From HR10 sp964615335 (GTDB lineage Bacteria; Acidobacteriota; Blastocatellia; HR10), in the NCBI GenBank assembly GCA_964615335.1, contig CAZTMT010000003.1:180478-244477 (forward strand): a stretch of DNA of 64,000 bases, in the 5' to 3' direction. Below are positions 1 through 7,552 of the stretch, one piece after another (within the stretch, counting starts at the first letter, position 1; every line of letters starts with the position of its first letter). A program made the position numbers and the translations under genes. Under the pieces are notes generated by a model, which saw nothing but the letters and a program-made list of their open reading frames with translations, was not told where the DNA came from and ran no database searches.

Positions 1-569
1 GCGAGTTGCGCCTCTACAGGGAAGCCGAGAAGATACGCGTTCGGGCTCGCTACGTTGAGCTAGACGGCCTCATCCCCGATGATCCTTCAACGGAAGCGGT
101 GCGCGCCCAGGCGCGACGCGAACTGGCCGCCGTGCAGAGACGCTTGGCCGAGCAGGCCATGGGAGTTGCAGCGCGAGCGCTACATTCCCCCTCGGGGGAT
201 GGGGCTTCATTTGTGGGATCGGGAGCGTGCCGTTCTTGTCATACGGTGGCGTACTATGTGTGGGCGGAATCCGGACATGCGCACGCTTTCGCCACGCTGC
301 AAAAAGTGAAGCGGGAGAACGATCCCCAATGCGTCGGATGCCACGTGACCGGCTACGGGCAGAGAGGGGGATTCCTCACGATCTTCTCCACGCCCCGTCT
401 GCAGGACGTTCAGTGCGAGGCCTGCCATGGACCGGCATCCAGACATCTGGAGAACCCCACGCGCCCCTACGGGAGAGTTGGTGTTCCCGAAGGATGCCTC
501 CCCTGCCACACGCGGGAGAACAGCCCGGACTTCGAGCCGGTGAGGTACTGGGCGAAGATCAAGCATTGA
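1..569 (+). CDS. Multihaem c-type cytochrome, 3' part (truncated by window edge)
   Basis: The reading frame is open to the left edge, so the N-terminus lies outside the window; the TTG at position 6 is probably not the true start. The visible 187 residues carry four haem-attachment motifs: CRSCH, CVGCH, CEACH and CLPCH. Spacing and surrounding text (VGSGACRSCH near the start of the haem region, CEACHGPASRH in the middle) resemble the C-terminal part of cytochrome c554-like proteins, which are periplasmic electron carriers. An Ala/Arg-rich helical stretch precedes the first haem. A DciA-like gene follows after 13 bp on the same strand. The cytochrome family call is firm; the exact subfamily and redox partner are not known. 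Confidence 0.8.
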   Translation, partial: ELRLYREAEKIRVRARYVELDGLIPDDPSTEAVRAQARRELAAVQRRLAEQAMGVAARALHSPSGDGASFVGSGACRSCHTVAYYVWAESGHAHAFATLQKVKRENDPQCVGCHVTGYGQRGGFLTIFSTPRLQDVQCEACHGPASRHLENPTRPYGRVGVPEGCLPCHTRENSPDFEPVRYWAKIKH

Positions 570-582
570 GGACACCGCGGAT

Positions 583-1035
583 ATGGAAGAACTCATCTCC
601 GTGCTCCCCCGTGTGCTGCACATTGTCGGATACGATGAGCAGGCGTGCGAGCGTGTCCTTCAGGCCGCGTGGAGGCATATTGTTGGCGAGTCCATTTCCG
701 CCCACACCAGGCCGCTCCGGCTCCGCCGGAAACGCTTGCTCATTCAGGTGAGCGATCGGACATGGGGGGCACAGCTTCGAGAACTCTCCCCCACTCTCCT
801 GGCGAAGATCAATCGCCTGTTCGGAACCGATCTTGTGGAGACCCTGGAATGCCGTGTGGAGCGCAAGAAAACCGCGCGCTCGCCGGAAGCTTCTTCGGCC
901 ACCGTGTCATCCCCCGCGCTGGAGCGCATCCGAAGCGAGCTGCTCCCTCTGGCCGAGAAAATTGGTGACCCCGATCTCCGCGAAGCCTTCCTGAGAGCCG
1001 CCAGCCGCTGTCTGCTGCGGCGCGAGGGAAGCTGA
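583..1035 (+). CDS. DUF721/DciA-like protein
   Basis: A 150-residue protein whose first 90 residues follow the DUF721 pattern: an N-terminal helix, the stretch AAWRHIVGESISAHTRP, then basic residues leading into LLIQVSDRTWGAQLRELSP. This domain occurs in DciA, which helps load the replicative helicase DnaB. The C-terminal 60 residues are charged and not recognised. It starts 13 bp after the cytochrome gene, so the two may be co-transcribed without sharing a function. The family call rests on the motif pattern; a role in replication is inferred. Confidence 0.7.
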   Translation: MEELISVLPRVLHIVGYDEQACERVLQAAWRHIVGESISAHTRPLRLRRKRLLIQVSDRTWGAQLRELSPTLLAKINRLFGTDLVETLECRVERKKTARSPEASSATVSSPALERIRSELLPLAEKIGDPDLREAFLRAASRCLLRREGS

Positions 1036-1085
1036 CGCATCGGCTCGCCCGAGCCTTTGGCGCACGAGCTTCTTCCGGAGCTGGA

Positions 1086-1892
1086 TCACGCTTCGACTTC
1101 GATTCCCGCTCGCTGCAGCGTCTGGTGAAGATCGCGCGTCGCAGCTTCGAGCCGGGCCTGGACGCTCTCCGGATCGCGACCCGCGAGCGAGAGCGTGATC
1201 CGGAATCGAACGTCCGGACCGAATTCCCGCGCGCGAGACTTGATGTACACGTCGGGATGACGGTGGGAGACCTCGCGGAGAAGAGGGGCCAGCACGCTCT
1301 CATCCCGACACAGGGCGATGACTTCGCGCTCGCGGAAGACACCCGCACCCAGAAGCTCCTGTAGCACGGGCTGAAGCGGACCCGTGACGATCGCCTTCAG
1401 CTCCGCGGGAACGCCAGGCAGGCTGACCAGCGTCGTCTGCGGCAGGCGCACGAGGACGCCGGGAGCCGCCCCGACCGGATTCTCCAGAGCTTCAGCTCCC
1501 TCGGGCAAGCGCGCCATCTTCAGACGGCTCTCGCTGAGATGCGCATCGGCGACGTAGCCCAGAGCCGCCCATCGCTGGTACTTCTCTCGCACCAGCGCCA
1601 GCGCGCGCTCGTTCATGACCAGGGGACGATCGAGCGCTTCGGCGACCGCTTCCAGCGTGCGGTCGTCCTCGGTCGGTCCGAGCCCACCCGATGTCAGCAC
1701 AAGCCGCGCGCCCCGCTGCAGGGCTCCTCGGATTTCTCGAACGATCGCCGGACATTCATCGCGCACCAGGACGGCGCGTTCGACCCTCCCCCCCAGACCC
1801 GTGAGAGTTCGACAAAGCCAGTGCGTGTTCGTGTCCAGCGTGTCGCCTAGAAGCAGCTCGTTTCCGATCGCGATGATTTCAACCGTGACCAT
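1086..1892 (-). CDS. cinA: CinA N-terminal (molybdopterin-binding-like) domain protein
   Basis: 268 residues beginning with the CinA signature EIIAIGNELLLGDTLDTN and followed by TSGGLGPTEDDRT at residues 68-80, the hallmark of the MoCF-biosynthesis fold. Full-length CinA proteins (about 410-420 residues) add a C-terminal NMN-amidase domain; that domain is absent here, so this is a stand-alone N-terminal form, which is linked in other bacteria to ADP-ribose or nucleotide clean-up. The start overlaps the 3' end of the upstream eIF-2B-like gene by 46 bp, implying translational coupling in a three-gene minus-strand operon (CBS protein, eIF-2B-like, CinA). Confidence 0.85.
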   Translation of the reverse strand: MVTVEIIAIGNELLLGDTLDTNTHWLCRTLTGLGGRVERAVLVRDECPAIVREIRGALQRGARLVLTSGGLGPTEDDRTLEAVAEALDRPLVMNERALALVREKYQRWAALGYVADAHLSESRLKMARLPEGAEALENPVGAAPGVLVRLPQTTLVSLPGVPAELKAIVTGPLQPVLQELLGAGVFREREVIALCRDESVLAPLLREVSHRHPDVYIKSRAREFGPDVRFRITLSLAGRDPESVQARLEAATRDLHQTLQRAGIEVEA

Positions 1893-2797
1893 AGTTCTGG
1901 ATCGAAAGAGAGATCGCGCAGGTGATGCCGGACATCCTGCGGCGAGAGAAAACCGCGCTCGGAGATGATCCCGGTGAAGGCCTCAAGAGGCGTCGTCTCG
2001 AAGTATTCGTTCCAAATCGTGAGCCCCTCCGGCGGGGCTTCCCAGATCTCGGTCGGCGCGTGCGGACGCGCGACGCTCAAGGCGAAGGGAAAGAACTTGC
2101 CGCTCTCGGCCAGGACATATGCCGGGATCCCCCGCTCGCGAGCGGCCAGCGCGAGCAAGCGCGTGCCGATCTTGTTGACGACCCCTTGAGGGGAGACGCA
2201 GTCAGCTCCGACAAGAGCGAGCGTGCAACGGCCCGCCCATTCTCCCAGAGCCGCATCCAGAATGAGCGTCACAGGCACGCCCAGCGTGAGAGCCTGTTCG
2301 GCCAGAGCCCGCCCCTCATAGAGAGGGCGCGACTCCGTGCAGACGAGCGCAAGCGTGCGCCCCCTCGCGCGCGCGGCCTGCAGAACCGAGAGGACGGTCG
2401 CGCTGAAAGAATGCGTGAGCACGCGCGCTCCTTCGGGAATCCATCGGCTCGCTTCGGCTTGGAGTCTGAGGGCATTCTCCTGCCGCTCACGTAAGAACTG
2501 ATCCAGGGCCTGCTGAGCTGCCTGACGCGCCTCGGCAAGCGCCCGGGTCTCTCGGAGAGCGCACAACGCCGTGTTCACCAGATGAACAAGAGGGGCCATG
2601 TTCGGATGCGCGCGGATCAGCCGCTCTCCCACCTGCAGGATCTCCGCGCGCAGAGCCTCCGTGCGCGTCGCGCGAGAATGCGTGAGCACCTCGCGCAGCA
2701 CATCCGCCGCGCGTCGGGTCAACTCCGTCGCTCCCGAGCGGCGATCCTCCAGAATCGCTCCAATCCGCTCCTCCGGGATCGTCAGGCCCTCCCCCAT
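1847..2797 (-). CDS. eIF-2B alpha/beta/delta-like sugar-phosphate isomerase family protein
   Basis: 316 residues from the ATG at 2797, which lies one base after the stop of the upstream CBS gene. Family motifs seen: ESRPLYEGR (155-163), GADCVSPQGVVNKIGT (197-212) and NEYFETTP (263-270). Bacterial and archaeal members of the eIF-2B-like superfamily are usually small-molecule isomerases acting on ribose-1,5-bisphosphate or 5-methylthioribose-1-phosphate, not translation factors. An N-terminal helical half precedes the Rossmann-like half, as usual. An upstream in-frame start would extend into the CBS gene and is less likely. The substrate is undetermined. Confidence 0.8.
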   Translation of the reverse strand: MGEGLTIPEERIGAILEDRRSGATELTRRAADVLREVLTHSRATRTEALRAEILQVGERLIRAHPNMAPLVHLVNTALCALRETRALAEARQAAQQALDQFLRERQENALRLQAEASRWIPEGARVLTHSFSATVLSVLQAARARGRTLALVCTESRPLYEGRALAEQALTLGVPVTLILDAALGEWAGRCTLALVGADCVSPQGVVNKIGTRLLALAARERGIPAYVLAESGKFFPFALSVARPHAPTEIWEAPPEGLTIWNEYFETTPLEAFTGIISERGFLSPQDVRHHLRDLSFDPELWSRLKSSRSETSCF

Positions 2798-2798
2798 G

Positions 2799-3230
2799 TC
2801 AGTAGACCTGGAAGAAGTGCTCGTAGAACTGCAGCGCTTCATCCCGCTCCTTCTTATCCAGACTGAGCAGATCGCCGAGCGAGACTGTCCCGAGAACTCG
2901 CCCCTCGGGCGTGACGACGACCAGATGCTGGAAGTCGTTGGCGAGCATCGTCACCAGGCATTCGGCATAGGTTGCGTCCGGGGTGGCTGTCATCGGATCC
3001 GGCGTCATGATCTCTTCCACGCGCGTCGCATCCGGATCGCGACCTTCGGCGACGACTTTCGTCATGATGTCCCATTCCGAGAGGATCCCGACCAGCCGCT
3101 CGCCATCGAGAACCGAAATGGCGCGCACGTTCCGCCGGGTCATCTCTTGAGCAGCCCTTCGCACGGAGTCCGTCTTCTGGACGGTGTATACTTCGGTGCG
3201 GGAGCCCACAAGGTCGCGAATTCTCTTCAT
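2799..3230 (-). CDS. Tandem CBS-domain protein
   Basis: 143 residues from the ATG at 3230, chosen because AGGAGGACCC lies immediately upstream and the CBS domain begins at once (MKRIRDLVGS). Two CBS motifs are visible, about residues 8-60 (VRAISVLDGERLVGILSEWD) and 75-125 (IMTPDPMTATP, then VVTPEGRVLGTVSLGDLL). CBS pairs bind adenine nucleotides and act as energy sensors. This is a stand-alone CBS protein, first gene of an operon with the eIF-2B-like and CinA genes; adenine nucleotide sensing could tie to the nucleotide/sugar-phosphate theme of those neighbours (inference). Confidence 0.88.
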   Translation of the reverse strand: MKRIRDLVGSRTEVYTVQKTDSVRRAAQEMTRRNVRAISVLDGERLVGILSEWDIMTKVVAEGRDPDATRVEEIMTPDPMTATPDATYAECLVTMLANDFQHLVVVTPEGRVLGTVSLGDLLSLDKKERDEALQFYEHFFQVY

Positions 3231-3417
3231 GGGTCCTCCTTGCCGTTCCAATCTCAAAAAGCGCTTCCGAGCCCTAGTATACTCCTTGTGCCCGAGATGC
3301 GCCACGGCGACTTCCTGGGGTGCTCTCTCGTCTGAATCCGCGCGTCGCGGAGCGCGCTCGCCCCTGCTTTGACGCTCGGAGAAGCTCATGATAGGATGAG
3401 CGGGGAAAGAGGATGAG

Positions 3418-3828
3418 ATGGCCAGCCGTCATGAGGATTGGCTGCGACAGGCCGAGAGAGATCTGCAGCATGCGCGCCACGCTTGGCGAGATGGCGACTA
3501 CGAATGGGCGTGCTTTGCCGCCCAGCAGGCCGCAGAAAAAGCAGTGAAGGCATTGTATCAGAAACTCGGGGCTGAGGCGCGAGGTCGCTCTGTCGCGCTC
3601 TTGCTGACTGCACTTGCCCCGAGCGTGTCGGTAGATCCGCAGCTCGTTGATAAGGCCAAGAGGTTGGATGAGCACTATATTCCGTCGCGCTATCCGAACG
3701 CGTATCCGAGCGGTGCGCCTCGGGATTTTTACACCGGAGAGGAAGCCCAACGAGCAGTCGAAGATGCCGGAGAGATCATCGCATTTTGTCGCGATCGAAT
3801 ATTTCCCCAGTCGCCGGGTTTGGGATGA
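3418..3828 (+). CDS. HEPN-domain protein
   Basis: 136 residues of the HEPN family (PF05168-type): RQAERDLQHARHAW near the N-terminus, CFAAQQAAEKAVKALY at about 37-52, and the characteristic HYIPSRYPNAYPSG near residue 85. HEPN proteins of this size pair with minimal nucleotidyltransferases as toxin-antitoxin-like modules. The RNase motif of active HEPN toxins (Arg-x4-6-His) is not clearly present; the nearest match is RLDEH, with only three residues between, so catalytic activity is uncertain. The downstream MNT gene overlaps by 65 bp, typical of HEPN/MNT pairs. Confidence 0.85.
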   Translation: MASRHEDWLRQAERDLQHARHAWRDGDYEWACFAAQQAAEKAVKALYQKLGAEARGRSVALLLTALAPSVSVDPQLVDKAKRLDEHYIPSRYPNAYPSGAPRDFYTGEEAQRAVEDAGEIIAFCRDRIFPQSPGLG

Positions 3829-4111
3829 GTTGAGAGCGCTGGTCCGCCTGCTGCGGCAGCAGCATCCAGAGATCGAGCGGGCGATCGTCTTCGGATCACT
3901 GGCGCGAGGCGATGCCGTGCCCGGCAGCGACGTGGATCTGCTTCTGGTGCTGCGGGATCTCACTTTTCTGGAGAGAATCCCTCACTATACCCCCTCGCAC
4001 TTTCCCGTCGGAGTAGATGTTTTTCCTTACACGCGCCAGGAGGTGCAGCAGATGCTCGCCGAAGGGAATTCGTTCATCCGTTGCGCCCTTGCTGAGGGAA
4101 AGGAGGTCTAG
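3764..4111 (+). CDS. Minimal nucleotidyltransferase (MNT) partner of HEPN
   Basis: The ATG at 3764 gives 115 residues and overlaps the HEPN gene by 65 bp. The nucleotidyltransferase motif G44-S45, ten residues, D56-V-D58 is intact (FGSLARGDAVPGSDVDLL), and D-V-F follows further on as the likely third acidic position. In characterised HEPN/MNT modules the MNT protein neutralises the HEPN RNase by AMPylating it. The start is ambiguous: the frame is open further upstream inside the HEPN gene. Confidence 0.8.
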   Translation: MPERSSHFVAIEYFPSRRVWDELRALVRLLRQQHPEIERAIVFGSLARGDAVPGSDVDLLLVLRDLTFLERIPHYTPSHFPVGVDVFPYTRQEVQQMLAEGNSFIRCALAEGKEV

Positions 4112-4285
4112 AGGCGATTTCCGCCGGCGCGGGCTGAGTCCGTATGAAGGCATGGAGCACATGTGCAGAAGCGACGCGATGAGGACGTGGGGACAAAGAG
4201 CAGCACAGATGCGCGCCAGGGATCCGAAGAGAGTGCGATCCCTCTGCTGCCGGAGGTCATACGGGATGTCTTCGAGGAGGCGAAG

Positions 4286-5269
4286 ATGAGACATGCACGC
4301 GGTATAGCGGGTTTCGTTTCTCTGCGCTGGGGCATATGCATGGCCTCCCTGCTTATCCTGATGGGATCGTGGGTCTCCCCCGGGATTCTTCACTCGCTGG
4401 GGAATTCGACGGCGGCCCAACGGGAGAATTGGGCGATCGTCCGAGAGAAGACTCTCATGCGGCTTCGGGAGATCGCCCAGAGGACGCGCGGAGCCCTGGG
4501 GATCGCCGTCGTGGATTTGACCAGCGGAGACCGATTCGCCATCAACGAGAATCTGCTCTTCCCGCAGGGGAGCGCCATCAAAATCCCTATCCTCATGGAA
4601 GTCTACAAGCAGGCGCACGAGGGACGCTTTCGGCTCACGGACCGGCTGCGCATTGAAAAGAGACACATGGTGGGCGGAAGCGGCATCCTCAAGGAGTTCG
4701 GCGAAGGGCTGTCCGAGCTGAGCATCTACGACCTCTGCGTGCTCATGATCGTCCTCAGCGATAATGCGGCAACCAATCGGCTCATCGAGCTGGTCGGGAT
4801 GGAGAATGTGAATCGGACACTGGCCTCGCTGGGACTGGAGCGAACGCGTCTGCAGCGGAGGATGATTGATCCGGCCGCTTCCGCGCGCGGGGAGGAGAAT
4901 CTCTCGACGCCTGCCGAAGCGGCGCGCCTGATGGAACTCCTCTATCGGGGCGAGTTTCTGAATCGCGAGGTGTCCGAAGCGATTCTGGCCATTCTGAAAA
5001 AGCCCAAACGCACGGCGGTGAGTTCCGCCATCCCTTCGGATGTGCCCGTCGCCTCAAAGCCCGGAGGAATCCCCGGCGTTTCGACCGAATGGGCCATTGT
5101 CTATCTCAAAGAGCGCCCCTATGTGCTCGTCCTCATGGAGAATTACGGTCTGGAGAATGAAGCATCGAACGCTTTTCAAGAGATCTCCCGGATCGTGTAC
5201 GACTACTTCTGGCGGCTCGGTCGCGCGACGCGCTACGGAACGTATGTGGACCCCTCGCTCCTGAAGTGA
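4286..5269 (+). CDS. Class A beta-lactamase-like serine hydrolase, exported
   Basis: 327 residues from the ATG at 4286, chosen because AGGAGG lies just upstream and a signal-peptide-like segment follows (hydrophobic MASLLILMGSWV at 19-30). Penicillin-binding-fold motifs: S96-A-I-K99 (SxxK), S158-D-N160 (SDN), an E203-containing EENLS loop at the omega-loop position, and K258-P-G260 in place of the usual K-T/S-G. The altered third motif makes classical beta-lactam hydrolysis uncertain; peptidoglycan or peptide substrates are possible. The gene is alone on its strand, with a minus-strand acyltransferase gene converging on it. Confidence 0.8.
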   Translation: MRHARGIAGFVSLRWGICMASLLILMGSWVSPGILHSLGNSTAAQRENWAIVREKTLMRLREIAQRTRGALGIAVVDLTSGDRFAINENLLFPQGSAIKIPILMEVYKQAHEGRFRLTDRLRIEKRHMVGGSGILKEFGEGLSELSIYDLCVLMIVLSDNAATNRLIELVGMENVNRTLASLGLERTRLQRRMIDPAASARGEENLSTPAEAARLMELLYRGEFLNREVSEAILAILKKPKRTAVSSAIPSDVPVASKPGGIPGVSTEWAIVYLKERPYVLVLMENYGLENEASNAFQEISRIVYDYFWRLGRATRYGTYVDPSLLK

Positions 5270-5349
5270 GGACGCTCGACTCTCAAGAAGCCGGACGCCC
5301 CGCGGTCGCGATCTGAAAACGGTGCCGCCGCACGGGAGCCTTCCGTCTT

Positions 5350-6555
5350 CTAGACCTTGAGGAAAACGCGCTTGCGGTAAAGCAGGGCCATAGGCCCGAT
5401 CCAGAAGGCCACGTACGCGAGGGCGAACAGGAGCGAGCCCCGCCACAGTCCGGCCCAGGAGGCGAAGAAGCGCTCGTACAGATAGGCCTTGAGCGAGAGA
5501 GTGCTTCCGTCATCGCGCGCGATCGAAACGAGGCTGAGCATTCGAGCCGTCAGACTGGAGAGCACAAAAACAGCGATCGGATTCGTTCCGAAGATGAGGA
5601 ACGGGATGAAGGGCCTTCGCCACCTTTTCATCTCGACAGCCCAAAAGCAAAGGGCCAGAAAGAGCCAAGCCATCCCTGCCGTGAAGACGGCAAAGGAGCT
5701 GCTCCAGAGATTCTTGTTGATCGGGAAGACGCGATCCAGCATCTGACCGAGAAGCACGCCAGCGATCCCCAGACCCATAAGTCCCAGAACCTTCTCCCGC
5801 GCGGTTCGGGACGAAGTCACCCAGCGCGCCGTCAGAACTCCCAGCAGCGTCGTGCCGATTGCCGGGAGCGTGCTCAACACTCCCTCCGGATCCCAGGTCG
5901 GCCGATACAGATGTCCCCCCAGGAGCCAGCGATCCAGATAGGCGGCCAGGTTCCCCTCCTGGTCGAGCACTCCGGCTCCGTAGCCGGGAACGGGGACCCA
6001 CTTCATGAGCATCCCATAGCCGGCCAGCAGAGCGATCGTCGCGCCGATTTGTCCTCTCACTCCGGTCTTCAAAAAGATGAGGGCGGCCGCCAGATAGCAC
6101 AGGGCGATTCGCTGCAACACGCCGGGGAAGCGCATCCGGGAGAAATCGAAATGAGGAAAGCCGTTCAAAAACAAGCCCAGAGCCAGAAGAATGAGCGCGC
6201 GCCGAAGGATGCGCCATCGGAGCTGGGACCGACTCTCCCCGCGCTCCAGACGTCGGCCCAGAGCAAGCGGAATCGCCACGCCCACGATGAAGAGGAAGAA
6301 GGGGAAGATCAAATCCGTCGGGGTCCAGCCGTGCCATTCCGCGTGAGCCAGAGGGGGGTAGACATAGCGCCAACTGCCCGGATTGTTGACCAGGATCATG
6401 CCGGCGATGGTGAGACCTCGGAAAACGTCCAGTGAGACCATCCGCTCGTAGCGTGCGGGCGCGGCGGCTTCGGGCGAACTCTCCTTGTGATCCGCAGAGC
6501 GCGCCGTGAAGCTTCCCGCCGGAACGTTCGGGCTGTGATCCTCGTGTGGACTCAT
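5350..6555 (-). CDS. DUF5009/HGSNAT-like transmembrane acyltransferase
   Basis: About 401 residues with a polar N-terminus, then RMVSLDVFRGLTIAGMILVNNPG, a signature of the heparan-alpha-glucosaminide N-acetyltransferase/NagX-like family. Roughly ten hydrophobic segments follow, with WHGWTPTDLIFPFFLF after the first. Family members transfer acetyl groups to amino sugars across the membrane. The start at 6555 forms an ATGA overlap with the stop of the upstream chimeric gene, so the two are translationally coupled; pairing with Gfo/Idh/MocA sugar oxidoreductases fits the oxidoreductase-like C-terminus of that neighbour. Confidence 0.82.
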   Translation of the reverse strand: MSPHEDHSPNVPAGSFTARSADHKESSPEAAAPARYERMVSLDVFRGLTIAGMILVNNPGSWRYVYPPLAHAEWHGWTPTDLIFPFFLFIVGVAIPLALGRRLERGESRSQLRWRILRRALILLALGLFLNGFPHFDFSRMRFPGVLQRIALCYLAAALIFLKTGVRGQIGATIALLAGYGMLMKWVPVPGYGAGVLDQEGNLAAYLDRWLLGGHLYRPTWDPEGVLSTLPAIGTTLLGVLTARWVTSSRTAREKVLGLMGLGIAGVLLGQMLDRVFPINKNLWSSSFAVFTAGMAWLFLALCFWAVEMKRWRRPFIPFLIFGTNPIAVFVLSSLTARMLSLVSIARDDGSTLSLKAYLYERFFASWAGLWRGSLLFALAYVAFWIGPMALLYRKRVFLKV

Positions 6556-7358
6556 GAGTCGGTGTCTTCCAGAAAGATGCGTTCCCCCGTTTGAGCCGCT
6601 CGATAGCAAGCCTCGACCAGCTCGACAGCCTTGTATCCATCCCCAGCTGTCACGCGCGCCGGCCGTCCGGTACACACCGCTTCGATGAAGTCTCGATCTT
6701 CGGGCACATATCCCCAGCGCCAATCCTCCTCCAGGTGATCGAACGATTCGGTGACGGGCTTCGCCCGTGGGCCTGCTGTGAAGATCAAACGGTCCATCTC
6801 CTGCGTCTCGATCGTCGCGTGAGAGCCAAAGACCTCCACTCTCTCAAACGGGAAGTGCCGGCCCGCATCGGCAAGCGACCTCGCCAGCCGATTCTCCAAC
6901 CCGATGAGGTTCTTGCAATCGGGCCACGCGGCTTCCGTATCCATCAGCACGACGGGAATTCCCGAAGCTTTGGCTTTCTCCAGAACGGGAACGATCTCCG
7001 AGGAGCCCGCAGGAGCGACGGCCAGAGCCGAGACTTTCTTCAGAATCTGATCCTCCAGGATCGCGACCTGCTGATCTATGTTGATCTCCCGTTCGGGAGC
7101 AAGTACGCTCAGGGCGATCTCGGGATGCTCGCGGGCGGCCGCTTCGCATCCGCGCTTGACGGACATCCACCATTCGCTATCCAGAGCCTTGGTCACAACG
7201 GTGATGCGGTAGGCGCGCGACATCCCCTCGCGAGCATCCGTCCTTTCCGGATCGCGCGAAGATCCCGAACGGTCCACGAAACCACAGGAAGGCCCGCCAC
7301 TGCCGGCCAGAGCCAACACGATCGCTACTCCCCGAATTCTCGCCCATCGCTTCCGCAT
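6552..7358 (-). CDS. Chimeric protein: RbsB-like sugar-binding N-terminus fused to Gfo/Idh/MocA C-terminus
   Basis: 268 residues. Residues 1-25 look like a signal peptide ending in a cysteine (not a textbook lipobox). Residues 50-157 read as the first lobe of a periplasmic sugar-binding protein: YRITVVTKALDSEWWMSVKRG, DQQVAILEDQILKKVSALAV and GIPVVLMDTE, ending in LIGLENR. Instead of the second lobe, the sequence switches to RVEVFGSHATIETQEMDRL (173-191) and ends with TGRPARVTAGDGYKAVELVEA, which are typical of the C-terminal domain of Gfo/Idh/MocA oxidoreductases. The Rossmann NAD domain is absent. An internal deletion joining two genes in frame explains it best; neither activity is likely to survive. 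Alternative: assembly error. Confidence 0.65.
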   Translation of the reverse strand: MRKRWARIRGVAIVLALAGSGGPSCGFVDRSGSSRDPERTDAREGMSRAYRITVVTKALDSEWWMSVKRGCEAAAREHPEIALSVLAPEREINIDQQVAILEDQILKKVSALAVAPAGSSEIVPVLEKAKASGIPVVLMDTEAAWPDCKNLIGLENRLARSLADAGRHFPFERVEVFGSHATIETQEMDRLIFTAGPRAKPVTESFDHLEEDWRWGYVPEDRDFIEAVCTGRPARVTAGDGYKAVELVEACYRAAQTGERIFLEDTDS

Positions 7359-7466
7359 CCCTGCTGCCGCAGAGCATAGCGAAGGCGTCAGGGAAAAAGC
7401 AACCCACACGATGTCTCGCGAAGTCTTGGCTTTTGCAAGGACACAGGTTTTGCATCCGGGTGCCTC

Positions 7467-7495
7467 TTGCCAATGCCCGTTGCTTCTGGTATATC
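7467..7495 (+). promoter_or_regulatory. Sigma-70-like promoter for the FG-GAP protein gene
   Basis: TTGCCA at 7467-7472 and TATATC at 7490-7495 are separated by exactly 17 bp, 57 bp upstream of the chosen start codon. It sits in the divergent region between the chimeric gene and the FG-GAP gene. Confidence 0.5.
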
Positions 7496-7552
7496 CCCCC
7501 TCTGCCGGAAGGCGTGCGAGGGGGTTTGGAATCCGCACAGGGAGAAAAGACG

